Shown: positions 42,958 through 51,841, counted from the stretch's first letter. The stretch: 64,000 bases of DNA from Candidatus Kryptoniota bacterium (GCA_024641705.1 JAHECO010000019.1:1-64000), one strand, 5' to 3'. Translations and numbers: made by a program. The notes: generated from the letters alone by a model not told the origin.

Positions 42958-44288
42958 TTTCCGTCTCCCAGCAGCACTATTTTCTCCCTCCCCTTCTTCA
43001 CGTTCTTCGTGGCGTTCCGGGCGTCAATGACGCACTTCGCATTCTTCACTATCGAGTCGTAGTCGTATAAAGAATGGTCGGTGGTGATGAGGACGCAGTC
43101 CATCGATTTCACCAGCCTTGGCGTCAATTTGACGGACTCGAAATCTTTGCCGTCCACGTGGGCCGTGGGTACATAAGGGTCGTTGTAGAAAATATTCGTG
43201 GCTCCGTCCTGCAGCAGCAGCTCCATCACCTTCAGTGCGGGAGAATGCCGGGTGTCGTCGACATCCTTCTTGAACGCCACCCCGAGTATCAGGATCTTGG
43301 CCTTCCTGAAGCTCACGGGTTTGAAGCTCAGTTCACGCTGTACCATGTTCCGCACGTAGAAGGGCATGTTTTCGTTCACTTCGGCAGCCAACGAGATGAA
43401 GTTTGTCTGGAAGTCGTACGCCTTCGCGAGCCACTCGAGATAATACGGATCGATGAGAATACAATGACCGCCGATGCCGGGCCCGGGATAGAACGGCATG
43501 AACCCGAAAGGCTTCGTGCCGGCTGCGTCCACCACCTCCCAGATGTTTATCCCGCCCATCCTGTCGCAGAACTGTGCCAGCTCATTGACCAGCGCGATAT
43601 TCACACTCCTGAAAATATTCTCGAGGAGCTTCTCCATCTCCGCCACTTTCGGATTGGAGACTTTGACTACATGCTCGACGCTTTGTCCCACAACTAATGC
43701 CGCCAGCTCAGTGCTTAGCCCGTTGACGCCTCCGACGACAGTAGGGATGTTGCTCGTCTTGAACTTTTTGTTTCCCGGATCTATGCGCTCGGGTGAAAAC
43801 GCGAGGAAGAAATCCTTCCCGGCGACAAACCCTGTTTTTTCGAGAATAGGCTGCACGTAACCCTGTGTCGTGTTCGGGAACGTCGTGCTCCTGAGGACTA
43901 TGATCTGATTCTTCCTGAGCTGTTTGGCTATCTCCTTTGTCGACTCGACGATGTAAGAAATGTCGGGTTCCTTATTCGGAGTGAACGGCGTGGGAACGCA
44001 GATGAAGATCGCGTCGCAGGTGCCGATCGATTCATAGTTATTTTCGGCCGTCAGCTTCCCGGATTTCGTAACGGCTTGAAAATCTTCGGGTGTCACATCG
44101 TCGATATAGTTTTTTCCCCTCTTCAGACTATCGACCTTCTTTGTGTCCAGATCTACGCCAAGCGTTTCGAATCCCCTCGACGCGAACTCAACCGCAAGGG
44201 GCAGCCCGACGTAGCCGAGACCAACCACGCCTATTTTGAGTTTCCTTCCTTCTATTGCAGCCCCGATTGTTTCTAGAATGCTGTTCAT
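42954..44288 (-). CDS. UDP-N-acetyl-D-mannosamine/glucosamine 6-dehydrogenase
   Basis: A 444-residue nucleotide-sugar dehydrogenase. It has the NAD motif GVVGLGYVGLPLA (19-31), the VPTPFTPNKEPDISYI segment, and the catalytic cysteine in GIGGHCILIDPYYLEW. The WbpA/WecC branch is suggested by KRGKNYIDDV and the strand order. It oxidises C6 of UDP-ManNAc or UDP-GlcNAc in two steps with NAD. The adjacent 2-epimerase gene favours UDP-ManNAc (wecC role), but the sequence alone fits WbpA too, so no symbol is given. Confidence 0.9.
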   Translation of the reverse strand: MNSILETIGAAIEGRKLKIGVVGLGYVGLPLAVEFASRGFETLGVDLDTKKVDSLKRGKNYIDDVTPEDFQAVTKSGKLTAENNYESIGTCDAIFICVPTPFTPNKEPDISYIVESTKEIAKQLRKNQIIVLRSTTFPNTTQGYVQPILEKTGFVAGKDFFLAFSPERIDPGNKKFKTSNIPTVVGGVNGLSTELAALVVGQSVEHVVKVSNPKVAEMEKLLENIFRSVNIALVNELAQFCDRMGGINIWEVVDAAGTKPFGFMPFYPGPGIGGHCILIDPYYLEWLAKAYDFQTNFISLAAEVNENMPFYVRNMVQRELSFKPVSFRKAKILILGVAFKKDVDDTRHSPALKVMELLLQDGATNIFYNDPYVPTAHVDGKDFESVKLTPRLVKSMDCVLITTDHSLYDYDSIVKNAKCVIDARNATKNVKKGREKIVLLGDGK

Positions 44289-45313
44289 CTTTCCTCATAT
44301 TGAAGTTTGTAGTAATCCTGATATTCGCCCGAAATTATTCTTTGCCACCAATCCTGGTTCTTGAGATACCAGTTTATCGTCAGGTCTATCCCTTCCTTGA
44401 ACGACCTTGTTGCTTTCCAGCCAAGTTCGGTTTCGATCCTGGAAGAGTCCATGGCATAGCGCCTGTCGTGGCCAGGCCGGTCTTTCACAAACTCGAGCAG
44501 GGATTCCGGTTTGTCCAGCTTCGACAAGATGAGTCTGGCCATTTCTATGTTCGCCACCTCGTTGCCGCCGCCGATGTTGTAGATCTCCCCGACCTTGCCC
44601 TTGTAAAGCACGACATCCACGGCATCACAGTGGTCTTCCACATATATCCAGTCGCGAACGTTCATCCCGTCGCCGTAGATGGGCAATTTCTTATCCCGGA
44701 GGGCGTTCGCGATCATCAGAGGGATGAATTTCTCGGGAAACTGAAACGGGCCATAGTTGTTGGAGCAGCGCGTCACGAGAGTGGGTACTCCGAAGGTTTT
44801 CCACCATGCCCGCGCAAGCATGTCTGCGGACGCTTTGCTCGCCGAGTAGGGGCTATTCGGAGAAATATGCGTCGACTCGGTGAACTTGCCGGTCGGCCCG
44901 AGCGAGCCATAGACTTCGTCGGTAGAAACCTGAAGGAACCTCTCTACCCCGAACTCCCTCGAGACTTCCAGGAGAGCCATTGTCCCGCGAACGTTCGTAT
45001 CTATGAACGCGGAGGGACCGAGGATGCTCCTGTCGACGTGGGACTCGGCGGCAAAATTTACCACGGCGTCGAAATGCCACTCGTTGAAGAGCCTTCGGAC
45101 AAAAGCTTCATCTGCGATATCGCCGCGGTAGAAATGGTAGAGCGAATTCTTCTCGACATCTCTCAGACTCTCCAGATTTCCCGCGTAGGTAAGCTTGTCC
45201 AGGTTGACAACTTCGACATCCCGGTGTCTGTCGAGAAACATTCGAATGAAATTGCCGCCGATGAAGCCGGCCCCGCCGGTAACAAGTATGGTCTTTATTC
45301 TAGGTGTACTCAA
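44285..45313 (-). CDS. rfbB: dTDP-glucose 4,6-dehydratase RfbB
   Basis: A 342-residue extended SDR with TGGAGFIGGNFI (12-23), VVNFAAESHVDRSI, STDEVYG, YSASKASADML (active-site tyrosine and lysine) and TRCSNNYGPFQFPEK. It makes dTDP-4-keto-6-deoxyglucose, the precursor of rhamnose and other deoxysugars; rfbA, rfbC and rfbD are not in the window. The start codon is TTG at 45313, within the stop of a 21-codon leader frame (TTGA overlap). It is the first enzyme gene of the polysaccharide operon. Confidence 0.94.
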   Translation of the reverse strand: MSTPRIKTILVTGGAGFIGGNFIRMFLDRHRDVEVVNLDKLTYAGNLESLRDVEKNSLYHFYRGDIADEAFVRRLFNEWHFDAVVNFAAESHVDRSILGPSAFIDTNVRGTMALLEVSREFGVERFLQVSTDEVYGSLGPTGKFTESTHISPNSPYSASKASADMLARAWWKTFGVPTLVTRCSNNYGPFQFPEKFIPLMIANALRDKKLPIYGDGMNVRDWIYVEDHCDAVDVVLYKGKVGEIYNIGGGNEVANIEMARLILSKLDKPESLLEFVKDRPGHDRRYAMDSSRIETELGWKATRSFKEGIDLTINWYLKNQDWWQRIISGEYQDYYKLQYEER

Positions 45314-45375
45314 AACTTTAAGCTTGCCAGCCTGCCTGACGTTTGTGTGGGTTCACGGAATTCTGCTCTTCGCAT
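45310..45375 (-). CDS. Possible leader peptide of the polysaccharide operon (21 codons)
   Basis: ATG at 45375 opens a 21-codon frame that ends in TGA at 45312-45310, overlapping the rfbB TTG by four bases. The predicted transcript start is about 3 bases before this ATG, so the ribosome would load at the mRNA end and reach rfbB by translational coupling. The peptide itself is arginine-rich and has no known motif; its codon use is not strongly gene-like. The case rests on geometry. Confidence 0.3.
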   Translation of the reverse strand: MRRAEFREPTQTSGRLASLKF

Positions 45376-45384
45376 GTGATGAAA

Positions 45385-45413
45385 AATATATCAATGCAGG
45401 CGTGGAGTTTCAA
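45385..45413 (-). promoter_or_regulatory. Promoter of the polysaccharide operon
   Basis: On the minus strand TTGAAA (45413-45408), 17 bases, TATATT (45390-45385), close to the general bacterial consensus. The predicted start is near 45378, about 65 bases before rfbB and about 3 bases before the leader ATG. Confidence 0.6.
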
Positions 45414-45512
45414 CACAGAAATTTGATCGGTGAGGCCGGTCAGAAGAGCGCGTAACCGGATCACCGACGTGGAAATGCCGCGCATACGGGGCGGTCCACA
45501 CCTGATCGATCT

Positions 45513-45541
45513 TTGGAAAATTGACGCAGAGGCGTTAAATT
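45513..45541 (+). promoter_or_regulatory. Promoter of rpmB
   Basis: TTGGAA (45513-45518), 17 bases, TAAATT (45536-45541) gives a leader of about 16 bases with GGAG (45554-45557). An alternative, TTGACG (45521-45526), 16 bases, TACAAA (45543-45548), overlaps it but would leave the ribosome-binding site at the very 5' end. Confidence 0.45.
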
Positions 45542-45563
45542 GTACAAAATTTCGGAGAATTAG

Positions 45564-45755
45564 ATGGCAAAAGTTTGTGAGGTCTGCGGCAAGAAGCCGA
45601 TATACGGACACAATGTCAGTCACGCGCACAATATTACCAACCGGAGATGGAATCCGAACCTGCAGAGCGTCCGGGTAGTCATTGACGGCAAGGTAAAGCG
45701 CGCGAAGGTCTGCGCATCCTGCATAAAACAGGGCCGCGTCAGAAAAGCTGCTTAG
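45564..45755 (+). CDS. rpmB: 50S ribosomal protein L28
   Basis: A 63-residue L28 of the short bacterial form. It keeps both zinc-binding cysteine pairs, C5/C8 (CEVC) and C50/C53 (CASC), so it is the C+ (zinc-ribbon) version. The [19 protein letters not shown] block is the L28 core. It assembles into the large ribosomal subunit. The gene is monocistronic, with GGAG 6 bases before the ATG, and is divergent from the polysaccharide operon. Confidence 0.97.
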   Translation: MAKVCEVCGKKPIYGHNVSHAHNITNRRWNPNLQSVRVVIDGKVKRAKVCASCIKQGRVRKAA

Positions 45756-45801
45756 TAAATTCCCGGTTGATAACTCATCCGGCTTCCCCAGCCAAAGTTA
45801 T

Positions 45802-46872
45802 TCAACCGGTATTTACAGTTCCTTTTCCCGCATCTATCTTGGTGATCCCGTAAGACTCGAGCCCCCAGTAAGTCTCTTTAGCTACAACCCTGAAGACGGT
45901 ATATAGCGGCACTGCCAGCACCATTCCAAGCACCCCCTTCATCTCGGCAGCTACAAGTATCAGCAGAACGACTGTCAGCGGATGCATCGACGCACCGCGG
46001 GAGTAGACGGCCGGCACGACTATTATATCGTCTATCAACCTGATCGACACGAAGAGGATTACGATCGGGACCAACATGTGAAAGTCCCCGGTCTGCACGA
46101 ACGAGACGACGATAGCCGGCAAAGCCCCGACTACCGGTCCAAGATACGGGATGAGATTGGCGATCCCGGCTACGGTCCCGATTATGACCGCATACTTGAC
46201 CCCCATTATCGCCAGGCCTATGATTGAGAGCGCCCCCACAATCGCCGCTTCGGTCAACCATGCGCGTATGTAACGCCCCAGCTGTACTCCGATCTTGTAG
46301 ATCACATTCAAAGTCATTTCGAAGTATCTGTTCGGTATAAGAGTCACGAAACCTCTTACGAACGCGTCGCCGTCTTTGAGCAGAAAGAATGTTACAAAGG
46401 GGACGATAACCAGCACCAACAGCGCGGACCCGGCGCTGGTCAGAATCTCCAGCCATTTGCTTGCCAATTGAACGAGGACCTGGCTTATCTTGCTCGATAT
46501 ATCACCGAAGTCGATGAACGGCAGTTTGCTCTGCAGCCCGGCCTGGACATTCTCAATCTGCCTACCAAAGTTCGGAGATCTCACTGCCTGTTCGAGGCTG
46601 GACACCTGATCTATTAAAGGAGGGAGCAAAGTCCGCAGGAGCCCGAATATCAATATTGCTATGAAGACGTAAACAATAAGAATCCCGTATGCCCTTCTTA
46701 TCCCCTTGACTTCAAGGGACTCCACCACGGGAGAGAGGAGAAACGTGAGCAGGGTGGATAAGATCAGGAGAACGAACACACCTCCCAGAAGAGACAGGAA
46801 CCAGAGCACCAGGAGCATGAACGAGACCAGGAGAAAAACCTTGAAACTGTTCTTCTTAAAGATCGATCGCAT
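45802..46872 (-). CDS. AI-2E/PerM family membrane transporter
   Basis: A 356-residue protein with about eight spans and a long extracytoplasmic/coil region after the second pair, as in the AI-2E (PerM/TqsA) family. The text GTVAGIANLIPYLGPVVGALPAI and the C-terminal MHPLTVVLLILVAAEMKGVLGMVLAVPLYTV are diagnostic. Members export signalling compounds, organic solutes or sodium for protons; this one cannot be assigned. The ATG at 46872 is used since AAAGGTGA lies 5 bases upstream; the gene overlaps the recX end by 17 bases. Confidence 0.88.
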   Translation of the reverse strand: MRSIFKKNSFKVFLLVSFMLLVLWFLSLLGGVFVLLILSTLLTFLLSPVVESLEVKGIRRAYGILIVYVFIAILIFGLLRTLLPPLIDQVSSLEQAVRSPNFGRQIENVQAGLQSKLPFIDFGDISSKISQVLVQLASKWLEILTSAGSALLVLVIVPFVTFFLLKDGDAFVRGFVTLIPNRYFEMTLNVIYKIGVQLGRYIRAWLTEAAIVGALSIIGLAIMGVKYAVIIGTVAGIANLIPYLGPVVGALPAIVVSFVQTGDFHMLVPIVILFVSIRLIDDIIVVPAVYSRGASMHPLTVVLLILVAAEMKGVLGMVLAVPLYTVFRVVAKETYWGLESYGITKIDAGKGTVNTG

Positions 46873-47500
46873 CTGCGTCACCTTTGAAAATCTTTCGCGT
46901 TACCCTTCTGATGATATCCCAATCGAATCCTCGTCTTGCCAGGAATGCCGTCAGCTTGTCGCGTCGTTTGGCGGGATCGAATCGCCTCAGCGTCCTCAGC
47001 TTCGTCTCAGCGGCGGCGAGTGCGAGCTTGAGCTGTGTGTCATCATCCCGCACCGCCGAGACGGCCTTCTCGGCCGCCTCCTTCCCAACACCCTTCTCCC
47101 GCAGGCCTCTTTCCAACTCCCTTCGGCCGACGGGCTTGGAGGCAATCTTCGTCGCAACAAATGCTTCCGCGAACCGCGAATCATCGATCAATCCGACCCG
47201 GGTCAATTTGCCGATCACTCTTTCCACGATCTCTTGAGGATAACCTTTCTTGCGCAGCCTCTGGTCCAGCTCACTCCTGGTCCTCAACCTATAGTTGAGA
47301 AGACGTCCCGCGGCAAAATATGCATCGCGGAAGAGTTGTGCATCTTTCAGATGCGCGACCGCCTCCTCAGTCATCTCGTCGTTCCGGCGGAGGCCGAAGT
47401 CTATGATCACCTCGCGGCTGAGGGCAAGTTCCGTCCCGTCGTCAAATGAAACCGTGAACTTCCCGCCTCTACGGGCCTTTTCAATCGACAGGATCCGCAT
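46856..47500 (-). CDS. recX: Regulatory protein RecX
   Basis: A 214-residue protein of three-helix repeats. Conserved RecX segments are LLNYRLRTRSELDQRLRKKGY and DDSRFAEAFV, followed by the GRRELERGLREKGV repeat. RecX binds RecA filaments and limits their growth. The gene follows recA by 23 bases on the same strand, as is common. The N-terminal 60 residues form a beta-rich extension (FTVSFDDGTELALS) seen in longer RecX proteins. Confidence 0.92.
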   Translation of the reverse strand: MRILSIEKARRGGKFTVSFDDGTELALSREVIIDFGLRRNDEMTEEAVAHLKDAQLFRDAYFAAGRLLNYRLRTRSELDQRLRKKGYPQEIVERVIGKLTRVGLIDDSRFAEAFVATKIASKPVGRRELERGLREKGVGKEAAEKAVSAVRDDDTQLKLALAAAETKLRTLRRFDPAKRRDKLTAFLARRGFDWDIIRRVTRKIFKGDADAIDL

Positions 47501-47523
47501 GGCTCAGCCGGCGTCCGGAGCGC

Positions 47524-48603
47524 CTACTCTTTCTGTTTCCTGGTTTCCTTCGTCTTTTCCGCTTTCTCTTGTGCGGGGGCGCTCCCATTGCCGCCGTTCT
47601 TCGAAGGGCTCAATCCGAGCTTTGATCTGATCTCACCTTCGAGGTCTTTCAGTGCAGCAGGATTCTCCTGGAAGTATTTCTTCGCGGCCTCTCTTCCCTG
47701 TCCGAGCCGCTCGCTCTTGTAGGAGAACCAGGTACCGCTTTTCTGCACGACGTTCTGATCCACCCCGACATCGAGAAGATCTCCGATGCGGGAAATACCT
47801 TCGTTGTACGCGATATCGAACTCTACCTCTTTGAACGGTGGTGCGACCTTGTTCTTCACGACCTTCACGCGGACTCTGTTGCCGATGACTTCCTGTCCTT
47901 CTTTAATGTGGTCGCGCTTACGTATGTCGAGGCGCAGCGCCGCGTAAAACTTCAGGGCGTTTCCTCCCGTAGTGGTCTCGGGATTTCCGTACACTACTCC
48001 GATCTTGCTCCGCAGCTGGTTAGTGAAGATCACCGAAGTGTTGCTCTTGTTGATTGCCGCAGTGAGTTTTCTGAGCGCCTGGGACATCAGACGGGCCTGC
48101 GCGCCCATCTGCGCGTCGCCCATCTCACCTTCGATTTCCGCGCGCGGAGTAAGGGCTGCGACGGAGTCTATCACGACAACGTCGATGGCTCCGCTGCGGA
48201 CGAGTGTTTCGACTATGTCGAGTGCCTGCTCGCCGAATTCCGGCTGTGACAGTAGAAGATTGTTCGTGTCGACCCCGATCCTCTTCGCGTAATTCATATC
48301 AAGCGCATGTTCGGCATCTATGAAAGCGGCAATACCGCCCTGCCTCTGAGCTTCGGCTATCACGCTCAGGCAAAGAGTCGTCTTGCCCGAACTCTCCGGT
48401 CCAAAAATCTCGGTAATCCTCCCCCGCGGTATGCCTCCTATGCCAAGTGCCCAGTCGAGTGAAATTGATCCGGTTGAAATTGCATCGATCTTCGCGATGG
48501 GACCCTCGCCCAATTTCATCACAGCTCCCTTGCCGTAATCGCGTTCGATCTGGTTTAGCGCGATGTCAAGCGCCTTAAGCTTAGCCTCTTTTTCCTCTGC
48601 CAT
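47524..48603 (-). CDS. recA: Recombinase RecA
   Basis: A 359-residue RecA. It has Walker [10 protein letters not shown] (about 65-73), the MAW-like start [17 protein letters not shown], Walker [11 protein letters not shown], the L2 loop [22 protein letters not shown] and a C-terminal acidic/lysine-rich tail of about 30 residues after the core. It forms filaments on single-stranded DNA for recombination and repair. The ATG at 48603 is preferred because AAGGA lies 9 bases upstream; an in-frame ATG two codons earlier is only 3 bases from that site. No SOS-type box is recognisable. A perfect stem-loop lies between thpR and recA. Confidence 0.97.
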   Translation of the reverse strand: MAEEKEAKLKALDIALNQIERDYGKGAVMKLGEGPIAKIDAISTGSISLDWALGIGGIPRGRITEIFGPESSGKTTLCLSVIAEAQRQGGIAAFIDAEHALDMNYAKRIGVDTNNLLLSQPEFGEQALDIVETLVRSGAIDVVVIDSVAALTPRAEIEGEMGDAQMGAQARLMSQALRKLTAAINKSNTSVIFTNQLRSKIGVVYGNPETTTGGNALKFYAALRLDIRKRDHIKEGQEVIGNRVRVKVVKNKVAPPFKEVEFDIAYNEGISRIGDLLDVGVDQNVVQKSGTWFSYKSERLGQGREAAKKYFQENPAALKDLEGEIRSKLGLSPSKNGGNGSAPAQEKAEKTKETRKQKE

Positions 48604-48636
48604 CTTCATAAATCCTTTCCGGTCTCCATGACCCCT

Positions 48637-48656
48637 TCGGAGAATCAACTCTCCGA
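48637..48656 (-). other. Stem-loop between thpR and recA
   Basis: TCGGAGA (48637-48643) and TCTCCGA (48650-48656) form a perfect 7-base stem with a six-base loop, beginning 2 bases after the thpR stop. No T-run follows. It may adjust recA expression relative to cinA-thpR or protect the upstream mRNA end. Confidence 0.4.
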
Positions 48657-48657
48657 C

Positions 48658-49272
48658 CTATTCTAATGAATACTCCTGTAAAATTCTATATTGCGAGCCC
48701 GACGGCTTCAAAGTACTTTCGAACAGTGCAACGCTTGTGGGGAAGAATCGTTCGACCGATAATTTACTTTCACCTACCAACTTCTGCAAGTCTGCGGTGG
48801 AACGCGATTCGGCGCGCCCCGGACGTCCGTAAACGCCATACGTTCTCCTTTGTTTGTCAACGGCTTCCCTCAACCTTGCTATGGTAATGTGAGGCTTGAA
48901 TGCGCGCGACTCAGGGACAATTCCGAACTCCCAGGAGGCAGTCTTCAATGCGTTGGCAAAGGTAGCGAGCGACCCGTCGTCTCTGCAGTCGAGCCATATC
49001 CCCCGCCTCACCCTTTCGTCTGGAAAATAGCTGATGCCGGTAATATCGGTGGCGGGTGATTTGTGCGTGCAGTGCCCGAGTTGCTCCACAGCGGACGCGA
49101 AGAGTCGATCGAGCTCACGTTCGCTGAAGTCGCCGATAAACTGCAGCGTAATATGAAGCTTGTCCACTCCCTCAAACCGGGCGGTGGGTATATTCGGGCG
49201 GAGTGTCTCCTGGATCTCCGTTATCTCGCGCTTCGTGGCGTCCGGAAGCGTCGCTCCGAAGAAGATTCTCAT
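48658..49272 (-). CDS. thpR: RNA 2',3'-cyclic phosphodiesterase ThpR
   Basis: A 204-residue 2H phosphoesterase. The two catalytic HxTx motifs are HITL in KLHITLQFIGD (about residue 45) and HITI in FKPHITIARLREA (about residue 127). The family opens RNA 2',3'-cyclic ends and was once called 2'-5' RNA ligase (LigT). It lies between cinA and recA, an order found in many bacteria. It starts 6 bases after the cinA stop. Confidence 0.92.
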   Translation of the reverse strand: MRIFFGATLPDATKREITEIQETLRPNIPTARFEGVDKLHITLQFIGDFSERELDRLFASAVEQLGHCTHKSPATDITGISYFPDERVRRGIWLDCRDDGSLATFANALKTASWEFGIVPESRAFKPHITIARLREAVDKQRRTYGVYGRPGRAESRSTADLQKLVGESKLSVERFFPTSVALFESTLKPSGSQYRILQEYSLE

Positions 49273-49278
49273 CTCACT

Positions 49279-50526
49279 TCACGCCAGGCCAAGGACTCTT
49301 CTTCTCACAAGTTCCAAAGCCGCCTGCGACGTACGATCCTTGAAACGCAGTCTCTCATCCGGGAAAATATGCTTCCGGACTATTGTGCCCCCGGAATCTG
49401 ACAGGGCGATGAACACCAATCCCACCGGCTTCTCAGGTGTCCCGCCCGTCGGACCAGCGATGCCGGTTACGGCAACGCCGATGTCCGTTTTCGAGATTCT
49501 CCTGATCCCTTCAGCCATCGAGCGAGCCACCTCTTCGCTGACGGCACCGAAATGATCGAGAAGGTCGGCAGGCACACCGAGCAATTCCATCTTGGCTTCG
49601 TTGCTGTAGCTGACTACGCCGCGGTTATAATAAGCGGAGCTGCCGGAGACGTTCGTCAGCCGATGCGATATGAGTCCGCCAGTGCAGCTTTCGGCGACGG
49701 CGATGGTGAGGTTCTTTTGCTTCAAGAGCCGGCCGACAGTCTCTTCGATGTCTACTTCGCCTCCGGAATAAATGTACTTCTCTGCCCTGCTCCGGATTTT
49801 CGACTCCACATCCGCGATAACGGAGTCAGCCTCAGTTTCCGTCCCGGCCTTCACGGTGATTCTCAGTCTGACTCCGAACTGACTTGGGAGAAATGCCAGT
49901 TTGGCCTTCCCGCCCAGAATACTGTCCATATCTCCCAGAAGTTCGAACAGACTCGATTCCGCGATCCCAGTCGTCTTCAATACCCGGTGCTTGATGACCT
50001 GCCCGGCACCCTTTTGCTTCAGCCGGGGGACTATGTACTCGGTCATTATATTCTGCATCTCGTGGGGAACTCCGGGCATAACGGCGAAGAATCCCTCCTC
50101 TCTTTCGAACAACATCCCGGGGGCCGTCCCCCAATGGTTCATCAACACGGTGCAGCCCTCAGGCACCAGCGCCTGATCCTCGTTCACTTTCCTCACGGCG
50201 ATGTTCCGTTTAGAGAGGCGGTCCCTCACATTTGCCAGGACCGAATCATCCGTCACGAGTCGGACGTTGAAGAAATCCGCAACGACCTTCTTCGTAATAT
50301 CGTCGTGCGTCGGTCCGAGTCCGCCGGTGACCAACACCACGTCGAACTCCTTTTCGTACTCCCTGAAGGCGTGCATTATCTCGGCTTCATTGTCGCCGAC
50401 AACCAGTGTGCGGACCACCTCTATCCCCACCTCCGACAGCTTCTGTCCTATGAATGCCGCGTTCGTGTTGGTTACCTGTCCAATGAGTATCTCATCGCCG
50501 ATCGTCAAAATAGCTGCTGTCTTCAT
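49279..50526 (-). CDS. cinA: CinA-family nicotinamide-nucleotide amidohydrolase
   Basis: A 415-residue protein with both parts of long CinA. The N-terminal molybdopterin-binding-like domain (MKTAAILTIGDEILIGQVTN, VVLVTGGLGPTHDD) cleaves ADP-ribose-type pyrophosphates in some members. The C-terminal domain (AVAESCTGGLISHRLTNVSGSS, GVAVTGIAGPTGGT) deamidates nicotinamide mononucleotide to the acid. It recycles pyridine nucleotides in the cytoplasm and is often linked to recA. No clear Shine-Dalgarno sequence precedes the ATG. Confidence 0.94.
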   Translation of the reverse strand: MKTAAILTIGDEILIGQVTNTNAAFIGQKLSEVGIEVVRTLVVGDNEAEIMHAFREYEKEFDVVLVTGGLGPTHDDITKKVVADFFNVRLVTDDSVLANVRDRLSKRNIAVRKVNEDQALVPEGCTVLMNHWGTAPGMLFEREEGFFAVMPGVPHEMQNIMTEYIVPRLKQKGAGQVIKHRVLKTTGIAESSLFELLGDMDSILGGKAKLAFLPSQFGVRLRITVKAGTETEADSVIADVESKIRSRAEKYIYSGGEVDIEETVGRLLKQKNLTIAVAESCTGGLISHRLTNVSGSSAYYNRGVVSYSNEAKMELLGVPADLLDHFGAVSEEVARSMAEGIRRISKTDIGVAVTGIAGPTGGTPEKPVGLVFIALSDSGGTIVRKHIFPDERLRFKDRTSQAALELVRRRVLGLA

Positions 50527-50722
50527 CTCAATTCATCCGTTTGTTCGTGTGACCCGCATCTCCATTTCAGAAATGATTCCGCTGCGTCTTCGCGTTCCTC
50601 GAATCCTGACACAGGCGCAGGTTGGTACTGTTCGTAAATATCCCTGGAGATGTTCGATAAAAAACATAGGTTTGCATGAGACTCCGAGAAAATTTCAGAC
50701 CGAAGGAACCGACGAGGAACAG

Positions 50723-51250
50723 CTACCTTCCGAAATAAAGATAGAGTTGCAGGAGTATGTTCGTATATACGCCACACACCAAGTCGTCCATCATGATGGA
50801 TAAGCCACCGTTGTGCCTGTCGAAGTAACCTGCCGGGAACGGCTTGAAAACATCGAGTATCCTGAAAATCAGAAATGCCATGACGGCAAGTAACAGGCGC
50901 TTCGGAAGAAACAGCAGGGATATCCACATCGCCACGATTTCATCTATCACCACTCTCGAAGGATCGTGGCCGTAGCTCACTTCCATCCTGGAAGCGGCAG
51001 AAGTCCCCCATACGAAGAAGACGAGTATGGCGGGGATGATGAAGTATGCCCTCTCAAACCCCGGCGCGAAATAGATGATGAGACCCAACAAAGAACCCAC
51101 CGTGCCGGGTGCTACCGGCGACAGTCCCGTTCCAAGGCCGGTCGATATCAGTTTATCGATGAAGTTAGCCGGGCGGAGGACGTTCGCGCTGCCGGCCTTC
51201 AGCTCGGCATCGCTCCCGGATGGAGGTTCACTCTGATTGCGTTCTTCCAC
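50723..51250 (-). CDS. pgpA: Phosphatidylglycerophosphatase A
   Basis: A 175-residue PgpA with a hydrophilic N-terminal extension of about 25 residues. Family signatures are GTGLSPVAPGTVGSLLG, DPSRVVIDEIVAMW and IMMDDLVCGVY, whose acidic residues bind magnesium, and it has three or four membrane segments. It removes the phosphate from phosphatidylglycerophosphate, the product of PgsA encoded directly upstream with a 23-base overlap. Together they make phosphatidylglycerol in the inner membrane. The 196 bases after its stop, up to cinA, hold no gene that I can support. Confidence 0.93.
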   Translation of the reverse strand: MEERNQSEPPSGSDAELKAGSANVLRPANFIDKLISTGLGTGLSPVAPGTVGSLLGLIIYFAPGFERAYFIIPAILVFFVWGTSAASRMEVSYGHDPSRVVIDEIVAMWISLLFLPKRLLLAVMAFLIFRILDVFKPFPAGYFDRHNGGLSIMMDDLVCGVYTNILLQLYLYFGR

Positions 51251-51833
51251 TTAACGCCCGAAAGGAGGAATAGATCATCTTGTAATTCTCGACCAGGTAC
51301 TGTACACCTGTACCGAGAGTCAGCACGGTAACAAACAGCATGGAGTAATACAGCACGTCCGCATTCAGGACGAAGTTGAACACAGGCAGAAGTTGCGGGA
51401 TGCTGGTCTTCAGAACTACTGCCAGCAGTACTGCGTAGATGAAAATCATCTGAGAGAAAGTCTTCACCTTCGCGGTGTAGTTTGTCCGCAGGGTCTGGCC
51501 GCGCAATTCGCAGAAAGAGCGGAGCAGCGTGATAGAGATATCCCTGACGACGATCACCCACACCATCCACCAGTCGACAAACCCGAGCCAGGCGAACGCG
51601 ATGAAGGCGGCCGAGGTCAGGACTTTGTCGGCAAAAGGATCGAGGAATATCCCCCATCTTGTCACCTTCCCGAATTTCCTCGCCACCCAGCCGTCATACC
51701 AGTCCGTCAGTGCCGCAACCGCGAACACTATCACGGACAGCTGCTTGAGAATAATGTTACCGCTGACGAACAATGCGACGAATATCGGCGTCAGAATGAT
51801 TCTCAAAACAGTCAGTTGGTTAGGTACCGTCAT
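51228..51833 (-). CDS. pgsA: CDP-diacylglycerol--glycerol-3-phosphate 3-phosphatidyltransferase
   Basis: A 201-residue integral membrane enzyme. The CDP-alcohol phosphotransferase motif is complete: D44, D47, G48, A51, R52, G61, D65 and D69 within TDWYDGWVARKFGK and WGIFLDPFADK. It starts at the conserved PNQLTVLRI. It makes phosphatidylglycerophosphate from CDP-diacylglycerol and glycerol-3-phosphate. It is divergent from the M20 peptidase gene. Its promoter ends 8 bases before the ATG and no ribosome-binding site is present, so the message is likely leaderless. Confidence 0.95.
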   Translation of the reverse strand: MTVPNQLTVLRIILTPIFVALFVSGNIILKQLSVIVFAVAALTDWYDGWVARKFGKVTRWGIFLDPFADKVLTSAAFIAFAWLGFVDWWMVWVIVVRDISITLLRSFCELRGQTLRTNYTAKVKTFSQMIFIYAVLLAVVLKTSIPQLLPVFNFVLNADVLYYSMLFVTVLTLGTGVQYLVENYKMIYSSFRALSGRTQSE

Positions 51834-51841
51834 CCTGCACC

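Noticed and set aside
44255-45379. A 374-codon plus-strand frame opposite rfbB
   Set aside because: rfbB carries all SDR motifs; the antisense frame also runs through the promoter of the polysaccharide operon.
49552-50637. A 361-codon plus-strand frame opposite cinA
   Set aside because: Shadow of cinA; histidine- and arginine-rich without motifs.
50527-50722. A 43-codon frame between pgpA and cinA
   Set aside because: Its codons show no gene-like third-position bias, there is no ribosome-binding site and no motif, so I see nothing supportable in this gap.
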